A stretch of 64,000 bases of DNA from assembly GCA_037179335.1 (NCBI GenBank), contig JAKZHN010000024.1:372001-436000 (forward strand), given 5' to 3'. Below, piece after piece: positions 1-11,295 of this stretch; position 1 is the stretch's first letter; every line of letters begins with the position of its first letter. Below the pieces are notes generated by a model. It was not told where the DNA came from and made no database searches. It worked only from the letters and a program-made list of their open reading frames with translations. The translations under genes and the position numbers were made by a program. This stretch comes from Cyclaneusma minus. Taxonomy: Eukaryota > Ascomycota > Leotiomycetes > Marthamycetales > Marthamycetaceae.

Positions 1-804
1 GACAGATAAACGGTCAGAAAGCAAATCAATGGCCGAGTGCCAGGATAATGACTGACCAGGCTGACATATAGTAGTAGGAAGGGAAAAGAAATCTGGGTAC
101 AGTTTATACAGTTTATACAGTTTATACAGTTTACGGTCTCGAGGGCATCCTCAGATCCTGCATATGCCACATCATTGGGAATCTCCCAAGCGATTGCAAA
201 TATCCCAAACAACCGAAAATATTCAAAATCATTGAGACTATTTCCCCGGTGTTCAGGGATGCCCCAGGTAGCTAGGAATATTGAAAAGTAATTTCTTTTT
301 TTGAAAAATAAAATTATAGGAAACATCACCACCCATGGATGTCAGGCCGTATCCCAAGTTTTGCTTTTCATGTCACTGTACACGGCATTCCTCTCATGAT
401 CTAGGTATGGAACCTAGACTCTAGAGTAGCATTTACCTTGCTACATCACAACAACGACAAGGGCCAGCGGCTAGAATGAAAGGTCCAGGGAAACTCAGGA
501 TCTCATTGTCATTCTCACGTCATTCCACTAATCTAGAAGGAGTCATTTCCGCTTCTTAGACTCCAAAGAAGAAGAAGAAGCTATAGGGGTATCGTATGCA
601 AATGCAACGCTCGGTCAGGAAAGGAGGATAAAGACAACCTCAGGGCACCGAAAGGACAAACTCCGCTCACACACCAGCTACTCCAACAATTTCAAAAGAC
701 CGCCGCTATCAGGCGGATGCTACCATCACGTCCATCCTGATGCATCACGAATTGATCTTCACAAACTCATCCATCCTCAAGCCAGATCAGCCAGCCGACT
801 CGGG
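1..804. other. Intergenic, no gene seen
   Basis: No supportable coding region. A short tandem repeat of a 9-bp unit (tttatacag, about 3.5 copies) lies at about 101-133. Around 180-300 there are fragments resembling the degenerate 20-bp repeats described near 33.7 kb (for example aatctccca and aatattcaaaa), but the match is weak. Confidence 0.5.
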
Positions 805-2133
805 CTACCAGAGCACAACCCAAGCAAGCACCACAACCAGTGCACCCAAGCTCTGCATGCCCTTGGCACTCCTCCTCAGGCTCTCCCCATTGCCCTTCGC
901 CACCAATGTCACATTCTGGGCTTGCTGAATCATGCTCTCACTCACACTCCCTGAACTAGCCAAATCGCTCAACAGCGAGCCAAACGTCGCCAGAATATTG
1001 GTACTCCTGCCGGTCGGACAAAACACAACTTCCCATCCACCACCGGAGGGAATAATGAATGTAGACGTCTGATCGTCGAATGCATACGAGTACGCATCTG
1101 GACACACGGCCTTTGCAGCATTGGCGTACATATTGCGCTTGCAGTTCTGGGGCGCGTTGTAGCTGCCGGTACAGCAGTCAGAGGGTGCATTTGTTTTGGC
1201 ACAGGCGGAGAGACAAGGGTCGAAGGCCGGGCGCTGAATGGTGTCGTCAGGGTAGGGGTAAACACCGTCGCCTGGCTTCTTGGGCGGTTCCACCTGTAGG
1301 TCCCAGGGGCACCAAGTCGCAAGGTCGGCGGAAGTTGTCTTTGATTCATATGGAAGAGGAAATGAGGCGTTGGTGCTGCCGCCCTCAGTTCCGGAAGAGC
1401 TGGGCGGTAGAAGCAGGCCGGTTGTTGCTATACATGCAGCATTGACTAGATTGGGCGGGATCGACTGTAACTTGGGATCATCGCCGGGAATGTATACGAG
1501 GCCCAATGGCAGATTGTATCCGTCGACTAAGGAGATATCGTAGAAAGTTTGCCCATTACCGACCCCTCCCTTCAAGTCGAATTCTGCCAGGGTGACGGGT
1601 ACGTCTCCTGTAACAACGCAGCTTATTACGCTATTGCAGTCTCCTGTGCCACATGCTGCCCCTGCTCCGTTGTTACCGTTCAAATTGCTTGCCCCAGTGC
1701 CCGCGGCATTGAAACTGCAGTTTGTGCGGCCCCATACTCGTCCTTGCCAGTCCTCGGAAACCGACATTTCATTACTCTCGCCGGGTTTCAGCTCGAATCC
1801 CCCAGAGCTTGGTCCGGTTCCGGCTTGCGAGGCGATTGCGGGCCATATTGTTTCGGCACAGTTGTTTGTGACTTTCAATGGTATACCGCTGTCGCGCTTG
1901 CTCTTGCTCTTAACTGTTGGTGGCGATCGAGCATATTTAGCCTCGAAAGCGCCCACTTGCGGAGAATTGCCTTCTCTAGGTTCGACAAGCGGAGACACGT
2001 CGTTCAGACTAGAGATGGTGAAAGGGACGGCAGAAAGAAGAAACAGGGTTGCGATGAATGCGTGGCCGTGAGGTTTCGCGGATCGTCTGGTCGTTCTCTT
2101 GCGAGTCGTTTGAGAGGCGCATTCGTTCGCCAT
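805..2133 (-). CDS. Thaumatin-like protein, probably GPI-anchored
   Basis: Single-exon 442-residue protein. The thaumatin core is visible: CGTGDC at about residues 161-166 matches the heart of the family signature. The C-terminal part has the family's CLSAC, DCCTG and AYSYAFDDQTSTF blocks and ends the domain with VVFCP. The first 24 residues are basic and followed by a hydrophobic stretch (about 25-43), so it enters the secretory route through a long signal peptide or a signal anchor. The last ~15 residues are hydrophobic (LGALVVVLAWVVLW) after a small-residue region, as in a GPI attachment signal. Fungal thaumatin-like proteins are secreted or wall-associated, and some bind or cut beta-glucan; no activity can be assigned here. 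The 50-80 region is a low-complexity linker before the domain. The antisense ORFs over this gene are shadows. Confidence 0.85.
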   Translation of the reverse strand: MANECASQTTRKRTTRRSAKPHGHAFIATLFLLSAVPFTISSLNDVSPLVEPREGNSPQVGAFEAKYARSPPTVKSKSKRDSGIPLKVTNNCAETIWPAIASQAGTGPSSGGFELKPGESNEMSVSEDWQGRVWGRTNCSFNAAGTGASNLNGNNGAGAACGTGDCNSVISCVVTGDVPVTLAEFDLKGGVGNGQTFYDISLVDGYNLPLGLVYIPGDDPKLQSIPPNLVNAACIATTGLLLPPSSSGTEGGSTNASFPLPYESKTTSADLATWCPWDLQVEPPKKPGDGVYPYPDDTIQRPAFDPCLSACAKTNAPSDCCTGSYNAPQNCKRNMYANAAKAVCPDAYSYAFDDQTSTFIIPSGGGWEVVFCPTGRSTNILATFGSLLSDLASSGSVSESMIQQAQNVTLVAKGNGESLRRSAKGMQSLGALVVVLAWVVLW

Positions 2134-3754
2134 GATTTATGATATAAGAGCGCGGGGCTGCGGTAGGAAGGGTCCAGAATAGAAGGGTTGCGCTTCTAAG
2201 CTTGGTTTATACAGCTTTGACTCGGAATGAGTGCCGTGAAATTGTCTCGGTCTTTCAACGAATGTAAGCAAATACCTCTCAAGAGGAGAGAAGAAGGGAT
2301 AGAGCAGAGAGAACAATTGGCAAGGAGAAGGACTACAAGCCCTCAAGTATTTCTTCGCATGCGGGCCAGCTTCCAACAGCTAAAAATAAAGACTTACAAG
2401 TCGGGACAGCCGCAATATGCGCAATCGATGTGCAAAGCCACTGAGAGTATCTTCGGTAGACACTCTTGCTTGCTTTTGGTGGCGTTATCTCAGCCACTCA
2501 GTGAGAGTCGAAAGCCTGTGCTGCTCGCGACAACGAATGACGTTGGTGCTGGCTGGGGTCGTGGCGTCGTGGCGTCGTGAGAGCTTGGCGGAGGATCGAC
2601 GGTGGGGACAAGGGTCTGGGGGCCGAACGTGCTTCAGCCTTCAAGTCTCAGCCCTTGGGACGGTGTGGAATGTTGATATTGCAGAGAATGAGGAATGACG
2701 AGGAGCGGAGCCGAGCCGAAGAAGGAGAAGAGAGAAGAAGTAAGAGAAGGTGTCGGAAGTCGATGGCCAGCAATGCACTGTTGAGGCAGACGCTGCACGA
2801 TGTCTAGCTCACAGCCAAGGACAAAGCTGAAACTTGAGCAGACGCTGGTCAGATGTTGCTCAGTAGTTGTAACAATGATTTAGCAGGATTTGGGGGCCGG
2901 AGAGGTAGGGTTGGATGATGAGGTAGAACAAGTTTGGAGGAGTGAAGGAAAGACTTGTCTGTGTCGGCGACAGACAGACAGACAGACAAGCTGCACTCAC
3001 GATTGGCTTCAAAGGCCTGTTGCCATGGCAAGAGCATCCCTCTGCCAGGGCAGCCGCTCTCAATCGCATCGTCAAGATTGCGTCGTTTGCATGTCGTCCG
3101 GTAGTACAGGAACGATAGGTGGCTGTCTGCGAACGGAAGGAAAGCTTGCAGCCTACTTTGAACTGCGGCCGCTGCCGGGACGGGCACTAGACGGCGGCTG
3201 GAGTTGCCCTTGTTAATTGTCAGTCGTGAACGATGAGACCTCTTCGAGTCTCAAATGTTTGGAAGATTTGGCCGAAGCCATGGCTGTCATTGCGCGGAGC
3301 AGTTTCATAAGCAGATCAAGACAATCGGAGGCAGCCAAGACTAAGGAGTACTTAACCACTAAAAATAGCCCCAATTCATCGGGAATATCTCCAATCGCTG
3401 ATGTCACCACAAGGGGCGACTAGGTATATATGACTATAACTCCCGACTAGTCCCATTTAATTTCGCTATATTTGGAAGTTGTACCACCGTTTTCCTCCAG
3501 CTCAAACCATCGCGCCCACTACATTCACAACGCTCGAGTCGCACCCACAATGTGCCGCACTCCTCGCCAGCGTCATGCAAGGCTATATCAGAAACTCCTG
3601 GGATCAAACAGAGAAAGCCTAACCGTCATGAACATGGTGGTCCAGCGCATCATCCCAAAACTGTATATCCAAACAGGAGGCGAAGCCCCGGGCATCGAGA
3701 AAAAGTGGTATTCGAAAGAAGGGAAATCATTAATAACGCAGCGGAAACCTCGCT
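2134..3754. other. Intergenic, no gene seen
   Basis: Contains only short ORFs without recognisable domains. A small cagacaga microsatellite sits near 2975-2990. The left part is the upstream region of the thaumatin-like gene, which has A+T-rich sequence just before the start codon; the right part is downstream of the Hsp70-like gene. Confidence 0.4.
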
Positions 3755-6114
3755 CTACCGGAACCGCGCCGTGCATCGGCCCATCACCTCGCCCTGGCAG
3801 ACAAGCTCGGCATTGAATTCCGAGCCATCGAGAGTAAGATAGATGTCGAAATAGACGCGGTAGAACGTGCCCTGGGGCGTGTCCATTCGCTCAAAGTCTT
3901 TCTCCAAGTTCTTGCGGGAGAGATCCGAAGTAAGCGTGACCACTTCCTTGACACCTGCGATATAGTCAGTAAATTTGTTCTAGTCCATCGGAAAGCTGTA
4001 ACATACGTGGATCCTTGGTATACTCAGGGCAGACGTCGTCATCGCAGGCATACAAGATGTCCTCATACATCAGTGTAGCGCCTGGAGCCACTTGTCTGAA
4101 AAAGGAGACCTTGACTGGCTCTCCAATCTTGACTCTCTGTCCTTTCTGCACGAATATCTGTCGAGTAAACTTGCAACGATCTTTGCCATCCAGCGAAGGG
4201 ACGCGGTAGGCTTCCGGGTGGTGGCCTTCTTTGAAAGGCTGCAGGGTCGCCATAAGGTAATGCCTTCGCGCCACACGTGATGTGATCAACCTCTCAGTAA
4301 GACCAGCAGTGACTGCCCCTTTGACGATAGCTGCTACCGAGTCCATCGGTCGCACAACCTTCGACTGGAACTGAGGAGGCACATGAAGCTTGATCTGTTG
4401 GAACAGGTACTCCGAAGCACCAAATCCACCGACCACGAGCACATTCTGCAGCGTCCGGTTCTGGGCCTGGATTGCAATGATTTGGTTGCGGACAAGTTCG
4501 AGAATTCTGTTCACGACCGGCTCAAAACATTGCAGAATCTCCTCGTTTGTGAATGTCATGTAACCTTCCTCAATGCCCGCTTCTGGGTATTCTGCCTCGA
4601 TACCAACGTCGACGGCCCACTTTTGGTTATTGTTCCTGAAATCGGCCTTGATTCGGTTCTCGAAATCCATGATGCACTTCGCGTATACGCGCCCGGCTGT
4701 CCTAGATCCTTCGGCGAGTTTCATTTTTCTGATCTTTGTTCTCAAGATGTTGCTGAAGTTCCGATTGAGCGCCGTCGAACCACAAGAATCACCGGATCCA
4801 GCTGTACACTCCGAGACTGTAAAGGGGGATGTCTCTTCTACTTCATAAGCGATAAGATCGACAGTGCCGCCTCCGCAGTCTACAATGAGGACAGCATCGT
4901 GGATCTGGAGATTCAACAGGCCGGCCTTGGAACAGAACATGGCTGCTGCTTCCGGCTCTGTGATCAGGGTCAATCGGTTGTCGTTTTCGTCCCTCAAGAA
5001 ACCTGCTTGGATAGCTGCAGCTCTCGTTGCAGCTTTTCCGGCGTCGTTCCAAATGGCAGGCACCGTAAGAAAGTATCGAATGTTGCGCTCTTCTCTGTTG
5101 AACACTTCTCCGAGTGTCTTCTGCAGCTGTGCTCGCATAGCTTGTCGGAGCTTGAACAGGTAGTCCGCTGCAACGTCAATCTCGGACTTCCCTGGAGGAA
5201 GAGGAGGGAGGTTGATTGGATCGATGTAAGTGTTCCCGGACAACATAAGTTGAAGCTTGAACCATTCCACCTTCTGCACACCGGGCTTGGGGTAGCCTGT
5301 AGGGGCCAGAGCATCGGCGATATCGGGACCCCAACCGACTACTTTCTGGTACTGATCATAATAAAGCACGGTAGGGATCTAGGACTTGTTAAATTTTTTT
5401 AAATGCTATACCAATTCAAAAAACTCGCCTTTTGTTTTGTGTATGAACCCGCACCTGGCCACTCTGTGATGATATCTTCCTTCGCTTCATTATTCGTAGC
5501 AAATGCAAATGCCACACCGGAGAAGGTCGTGCCCTGAAAACTCTTTGTTAGCATACACTCCGGCAAACAAGTCCAGCTCAACATACAAAGTCGATGCCGA
5601 CTATCAGCTGCGATTTGCTCTTTCCTGCGCCTTCAACTTCCACCGCATTGTGGTTCCTGTATTGGTCAGTGATAGAGCTGCCGCCGGTAGGATAAGGCGC
5701 GCCTTGCCCTCCTCCATACTGGGGAGGTCCTCCAGCCACTGGCGGCGCAACTGCGTTGGTCTGATGACTATGAGAATAGCCAGCAGGCGGTGCAGGAGAA
5801 CCGGTGTTGATCGGAGGTGGGCCACCCATGACTTGAGTTGGGGGCGTCCGCGGCGAGGGCTGAGCCATGGGGCTCATGGTGCGGCCTCCCTGAGCATATT
5901 GCTGGGTGTAGCTCGGCGGACGTGGACCTCCACCGGGGTGATTCATCGAGGGCAAGCTGGTATTGGAGGAAGCGTTCGGGGGAGTAGGCCGGACGGTAGA
6001 AATCTCTGACGACGAGCCAGAGTTTGTCGGCTGCAGAGGCGTGCCAGCCACAGCGTGGGATTTGCGCTTAGATCCGAAACCAAAGTTCTTGAACTTGGAG
6101 TTCATAGAATTCAT
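3755..6114 (-). CDS. Hsp70-like ATPase (Hsp12A/B-type) with Pro-rich N-terminus
   Basis: Four exons by frame and splice signals: 6114-5587, 5533-5429, 5378-4007 and 3954-3755, giving 734 residues. Residues 1-170 are a Pro/Gly/Ser-rich, probably disordered region. The actin/Hsp70-type ATPase fold follows: phosphate-1 motif GIDFGTTFSGVAFA, which is split exactly by intron 1 after GIDF; phosphate-2 motif VLIVDCGGGTVDL; and adenosine motif VLVVGGFGASEYLF. The C-terminal part lacks a clear canonical Hsp70 peptide-binding domain and EEVD tail, as in the Hsp12A/B-like fungal proteins commonly annotated as 'Hsp70 family'. The second intron starts with GCGAGT instead of GT, and only this boundary joins the frame cleanly (..TKQK|IPTVLYYD..). 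The role is probably cytosolic; the client is unknown. The long antisense ORF at 4383-5402 is a shadow. Confidence 0.85.
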
Positions 6115-8565
6115 TAGAGGATCGGGGTCGAGGGTTCAAGGGCAGTTGTGGTACGGGTGGATGCGCGGCACCATCAGCCGTTCTCGGGCGGTTGAGGCAG
6201 CGGACGAGAAGGTGGGGTGAGGAGGGAAATGAAGGCGTCGTACACGGCGACGACAGTCGTGGCAGCCTGTAGTTGTGAGAAACTGTGCGACGGCGGTCGA
6301 GTCTTCTTCTCTTTCGCAGACTCGAGGCTTCTGGATGATCAAGGAGGGCCGCGACCGAGGGCGCTTTTCTTTGTCCGTCTTCAGCTCAATACGCCACCAG
6401 CTGCTGTGAACAATGGCTAGCCGGACTTTTGCCGTGCACCTATTCAGCACTTTTCGTCGCTTGGGCTGCTATTCAGCAAAGATGGCAGCGTTGGAGAAGG
6501 TCGGGCGAAGCAGAAGGGGTCGGCAGCGGCGTCGCGAGCTTTTATTAAGCGGGAATCAGCGTCGACAGAAGGCGGCTGGAACCAATTTTCACAGGCGGGA
6601 AAGGCTCGCGAGAAGGCTCCTCGCAGCGCTTCTCTCTGCTGATGGGCTTGGGGTCCAAAGGCCGTCGATTCGTCAATCCCATGCAACGAATGTGCGAGAT
6701 GAGGCTGAGCCGCTCCGCCTCCAGCTGGTGGGTGGGGGGAAGGCCGACAGGAATGCGGATCTAAATAAATGGGTAGTGATAGAGCGAATGCTGGTGCCGT
6801 GAAAGCTGAGTATATAGATGCGATGGCGTCGGAATCCTGCAGAGACTCTTGATCCGGTGCAGAGAGCGTAGGGAATGTAGGTATACAGGTAGATATGGGG
6901 ATAGGCGTAGCAGCAAAGTTTGTCTTCAGGCTGATAGCCACCGGATGAGGCCGCTACGAACATGCACGCTGGAAATACTTCAATACAGCACAGGCACAGT
7001 TCAGTTCCCACCATTGCCTCAATTACCTAGACTTTCTCCAGCGCCTACTGCAGTCTGCAACGGCGCTGGCCTTGTGTCGGCCCGCCGAACGATCGAGGTG
7101 ACGCTGACACCATCTGCCAGAAGGGTTCCTGGTACCAGAAAAGGGAGCATTGTGGTTCTTGGGATCGCGGAGGAGTACTTGTTATCGATACAACACTGCT
7201 CGAAGGACCCCATGTCCATTGTCACTGTACCCAACCAGCCTGAAAGACAGCAGAGGCGACAATCTCTCGAATACACATACGATGGTTGAGTATAGCGCCG
7301 GGCATTATTGCTTGCGTTGGTCTAGGTCAGGGAGTTAGCAACAACGGCGCAGCACCAGCCAGCATCTCGAGGACATAAGTCGGTCAGTCATTTGCTCTCG
7401 GTCGAGTCCATTATACGAGTCCGACACATGTATATTCTGTACCTAGCGTCTAGAGACAGCAAGCTTGCCTTGCCGCCACAATAATCGAGGCTCGACCTTG
7501 CCGTCGCTTGCAATAATGACATCGGATTCGACTGTCAAAGGGGCCATGTGGGCTGAGCGGAGTTCGATGGTAGTAATCTCGCTGTGTGCACCTTCTCCTT
7601 TTCTCCCCAGGTAACACGCAAGACCGGTACGCTCCAAGGTACTTGTAACTCTCCATCTTTGCAATTCCTTGTGTACACTTTCCGTTCCATCGTCGACAGC
7701 TTCAATCGTCTCCAGTCCGGCATTGAGCTCTCGCGATCGCACCGGCTTGGCTCCCTTGGCCGTACGGTCCATACCGAAAATCCGGGCGGATCCCACTATT
7801 TGGCCGAGACTACAGAGACGGCTTGGGCGTCACCGGTGCTCTTTGGCATCCAAACTCCACCGAAGGCGCTTCGAGAAGCCTGTGACGGACGTCGGAATTA
7901 CCAGGCGGCTTCTGTGCCTTTCGCGCGCATTTATTCGTGCTGGCCGCCTTCTGCTCCCTCTGTCTCTGCGTGCCGCACCGAGTACCTCTCAATTGCTACA
8001 GACTGCTCAGACAACTCCATGATTCCACTGGACGGGCTTCCCGCTTCCTCGCTGTGATAGGATAACCCCGGCCCCTCCTCCCACGAATCGTGCAGCAAGG
8101 TCAACCTGCGTCACTCTGCCCCTCCGGCTCTCAGGCTCTCGTCCACGACGTTCAGGCCCTCCCCCCGCCAAGTGTGGCCGTTCAACATCGTCAAGCAGCA
8201 AAGCTGTTGTCTCTTAAAAGAAGGGCCCACCCGCCCTCCGACGAGATCCACAAAATCTCGCCTTCCTCCTCAATTGTCTCCCGTCAACTCCAACTTGCCG
8301 CCCTTTCCCTCCTCGTCCTTGCTCTGGTACGTCATGGGGCCCCGAGGGGTCGAAGGCCAATCCCGCAGTACCCCAGTCGCTAATCTGATGAGGGACCTTT
8401 TAGATTGCCCAGCTGCTATTTGACAAGACCTTTCCCCTCAGCCAAAGACCTTCCAGACCATATTCTCCCACCGCATACTCGCCCACTGCCAATCTGGTCG
8501 ACGAACCCGTCTGCGAGAGTCCCCATCCTTTCCCAACAGAATCCCCTGTCTCGAGAGCCCACAAG
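6115..8565. other. Intergenic between divergent Hsp70-like and glucokinase genes
   Basis: About 2.4 kb upstream of both flanking genes, so it must hold both promoters. The stretch just before the glucokinase start (about 8220-8540) is pyrimidine-rich, as is common in 5' leaders of highly expressed fungal genes. I see one doubtful ORF (7443-7796, listed separately) and no recognisable repeat or RNA gene. Confidence 0.4.
7443..7796 (-). CDS. Doubtful small ORF, hypothetical
   Basis: A 117-codon ORF on the minus strand with mixed charged and hydrophobic composition (for example the SEITTIELRSAHMAPLTVES stretch) that looks more protein-like than the other ORFs in this gap. No domain is recognised, and there is no upstream exon I can join with confidence. 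It may be one exon of an unrecognised gene or a chance ORF. Low confidence. Confidence 0.2.
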   Translation of the reverse strand: MGSARIFGMDRTAKGAKPVRSRELNAGLETIEAVDDGTESVHKELQRWRVTSTLERTGLACYLGRKGEGAHSEITTIELRSAHMAPLTVESDVIIASDGKVEPRLLWRQGKLAVSRR

Positions 8566-10427
8566 ATGTCTCTCCTGGAGGAAGCAAAGCGCGTGGCCGC
8601 TGAGTTTGAATACAGCGATGAGGATGTGCGCAAAGGCGTCGCCGAGTTCATCCGTGAAATGAGTATGTGAGGCCCTTTGCTGCTGGATTTCGACGTTGCA
8701 TGTATTTGTCGCGTGTGCCAATTGATCCATGTCTGGCTCTCTAGCTAATCTACCTTACAGACGAGGGGTTGGAGAAGAACGCTACAACCATGAGCCAGAT
8801 CCCTACGTATGTGACGGCAGTGCCCAATGGCACAGAAAAGGTGGGAACGGCGCAATACATGTTATCTGCATGAGGCTGACTGCGACAGGGTCTGTATCTC
8901 GCCGTGGATCTTGGAGGCACAAACTTCCGTGTCTGTTCCATCCAGTTGCATGGGGACACCACCTTCAGTCTCACGCAGTCGAAAGTCCCAATCCCGCGAG
9001 AAATCATGCAAGCAAAGACTGCCAAGGAGCTGTTTTCATTCCTAGCCAAACAGATCGAGAACTTCTTGAAGACGCATCATGCCGATCATTTTGAGGCACA
9101 GATTCGTCGGCGCCAAACTATCAGCACGCCCGAGGGCTGGAGGGACGAGCATTTCTTCCGACTCGGTTTCACCTTCTCTTTCCCGGTCCACCAGATTGGC
9201 ATCAACAGGGGAACGCTCATCCGTTGGACCAAAGGCTTCGACATTCCTGATGCCGTAGGCCAGGATGTTTGTGCGCTGTTGCAACGAGAAATCGATCTTC
9301 TGCATCTCCCTGTCAAGGTTGCCGCTCTTGTGAACGACACCGTTGGGACCCTCATGGCGCGTTCCTACACTTCCCCTGGAAAGACTGGCACTCTTCTAGG
9401 TGCAATTTTCGGCACTGGCACCAATGGTGCTTATGTTGAGAAATTGTCGAAGCTCACCAAGCCTCTCGAAGGTGATTACGACAAGTCAACTGGCGAAATG
9501 GTCGTGAATACTGAGTGGGGTTCTTTTGACAACCATCTTTCCGTGCTACCCAACACGCCTTACGATGCCCAACTTGACAAAGATTCGGTCAACCCGGGCG
9601 TTCAGATGTTCGAGAAGCGAGTGTCGGGCATGTTCCTTGGCGAAATCTTGCGCCTTGTGATCCTCTCCATGATCAAGAACCCTGCCATTAAGTTGTTCCG
9701 GGACGACAACTCTTCTACGAATGACTACCACTCCACTACCACCATCGCCGAGGACTCGCCTCTGTACAAACAATGGGCTGTCGACTCCTCTATTCTGTCG
9801 ATTGCGGAAGCGGACAACAGCATAGGGCTGCGCGCACTGCGACAGGAGATGGACAAGTCCCTGGGTGTATCCGCAGCATCAATAGAGGATGCGCAAGCAA
9901 TCAAGGAGATTGCCCACGCCATTGGCAAACGTGCAGCAAGGCTATCTGGTGTTGCACTCGGCGCCGTCGTTCTACAGACCGGCCGCTTAAAGAACCCAGA
10001 CGATGCTGGAACCAAGTCTACCGCCGCAATCTTGAACGATGTGAAGGCAGGGAAACTTGGTGAAGCAGCACAAGCAACGGCCACTAAGCTTGCAGACGCG
10101 GCATCGACCATAGCTCCTTCGGAACAGCTGAAGCAAGCTTTGCAAGCGGATGATGACGTTGTCGATATCGGTGTCGATGGATCCCTCGTTGAGTTTTACC
10201 CCGGCTTTGAGGACTACATGAGAGAAGCCCTGAGGGCGATCGAGGGCATTGGACCAATTGGGGAGAAGAAAATCCGCATTGGCATTGCAAAGGACGGCAG
10301 CGGTGTGGGCGCAGCGCTGATTGCCTTGGTCGCGGCTAGGATGGAGCAATCGTCCAGGACCGACTATATTGGCGATCTGAGACACAAGTATGCTGGTATG
10401 GAAGTGAAGGAAGAGGACGAGGACTGA
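8566..10427 (+). CDS. glkA: Glucokinase
   Basis: ATP-dependent phosphorylation of glucose to glucose-6-phosphate, the first step of glycolysis, in the cytosol. Exons 8566-8662, 8761-8840 and 8889-10427 give 571 residues. The small N-terminal exons restore the conserved start MSLLEEAKRVAAEFEY and the join to GLYLAVDLGGTNFRVCSIQLHG (phosphate-1 motif, about residues 60-80). Further hexokinase blocks are FTFSFPVHQ (substrate-binding region), ALVNDTVGTLMA with the catalytic Asp, and IFGTGTNGAYVE. The C-terminal lobe carries an Ala-rich insertion of roughly 60 residues before VDIGVDGSLVEFYPGFE, making the protein longer than yeast hexokinases. Resemblance is to fungal glucokinases rather than hexokinase I because of SIQLHGDTTFSLTQ and the N-terminal exon. 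A pyrimidine-rich leader precedes the start codon. Confidence 0.93.
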
Positions 10428-11295
10428 GAAGATCGTTTGGTTCGTAGAGTTCGGAGTTTGAAGAGGTGGTGGCATGTTAGACGGGACACAACGGTTGCAC
10501 TTACCTAGCTGTTCCGATTGTTCGTCATGAGACCACGGCAATTTTGCTTGTTGCATAGCACGGAGACGTTCGGGAGTGAGCGAGCGAGTGTGGTGGAATG
10601 CCAGGCTTGTTCGCTTGCTCTGTCTGTATATAGACCTTTTGGCCATTTAAATCTGCACGCTCAAGACTACAATACCTGAAATCGAGTTCAAGTTATTTGA
10701 AGCGGTCCCAGTTGTCGAAGAACAAAAAAGTCATTGGCAATACGTAGGTGGAGTTGACATAAGGGGCGAGTTAGATTGGTGGGTTCCGGAATTATGAAAT
10801 CGCCTTAAGTCCCCATATAGGATTAGCTTCTCCTGTCATCATAGCTATTAGCTGTGGACTGTGGAGGCTAGTTGTATATTGGCCATTCTTCAATATCAAC
10901 ACACTCAAATCTCGGAGCCAAGCAGGTGGCAGGTAATCACAATCGTTAAAGTCAATGATTCCTGGAATTGACCCTATTCAAAGCTCGGCGTTCACTGTAG
11001 CCCCTATACCTCATCCAGGCTGATACCAACAGTCTTGAATTCCCTTATGTATAGGTACGTTCATGCCCTCAGCGTGAGGTGCAGCCCTTATAGTGTCCTG
11101 AACCTACGCACCCTAAGCTTGCCCTGAACCCAACCCTGCTTTCGGGAGTCTGTGTTCCGTTTCCTTCTAATGTACAAAGTGAGTTCCCGGGGCCGCCTAA
11201 AATGCCATACAAACAGACGCCAATTCATGCTAACTCCTCCCATGATTCCGTAACGCCAGACTCGAGAAATGCAAGCTGCCATAGCAGGGGGCGGC
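10428..11295. other. Convergent intergenic region
   Basis: Lies between the 3' ends of the glucokinase gene (+) and the Sgf11-like gene (-). No gene, repeat or RNA is recognised. Confidence 0.4.

Noticed and set aside
4383..5402. 339-codon ORF on the plus strand
   Set aside because: Exactly antisense to the conserved Hsp70-like exon; the product has no domain features.
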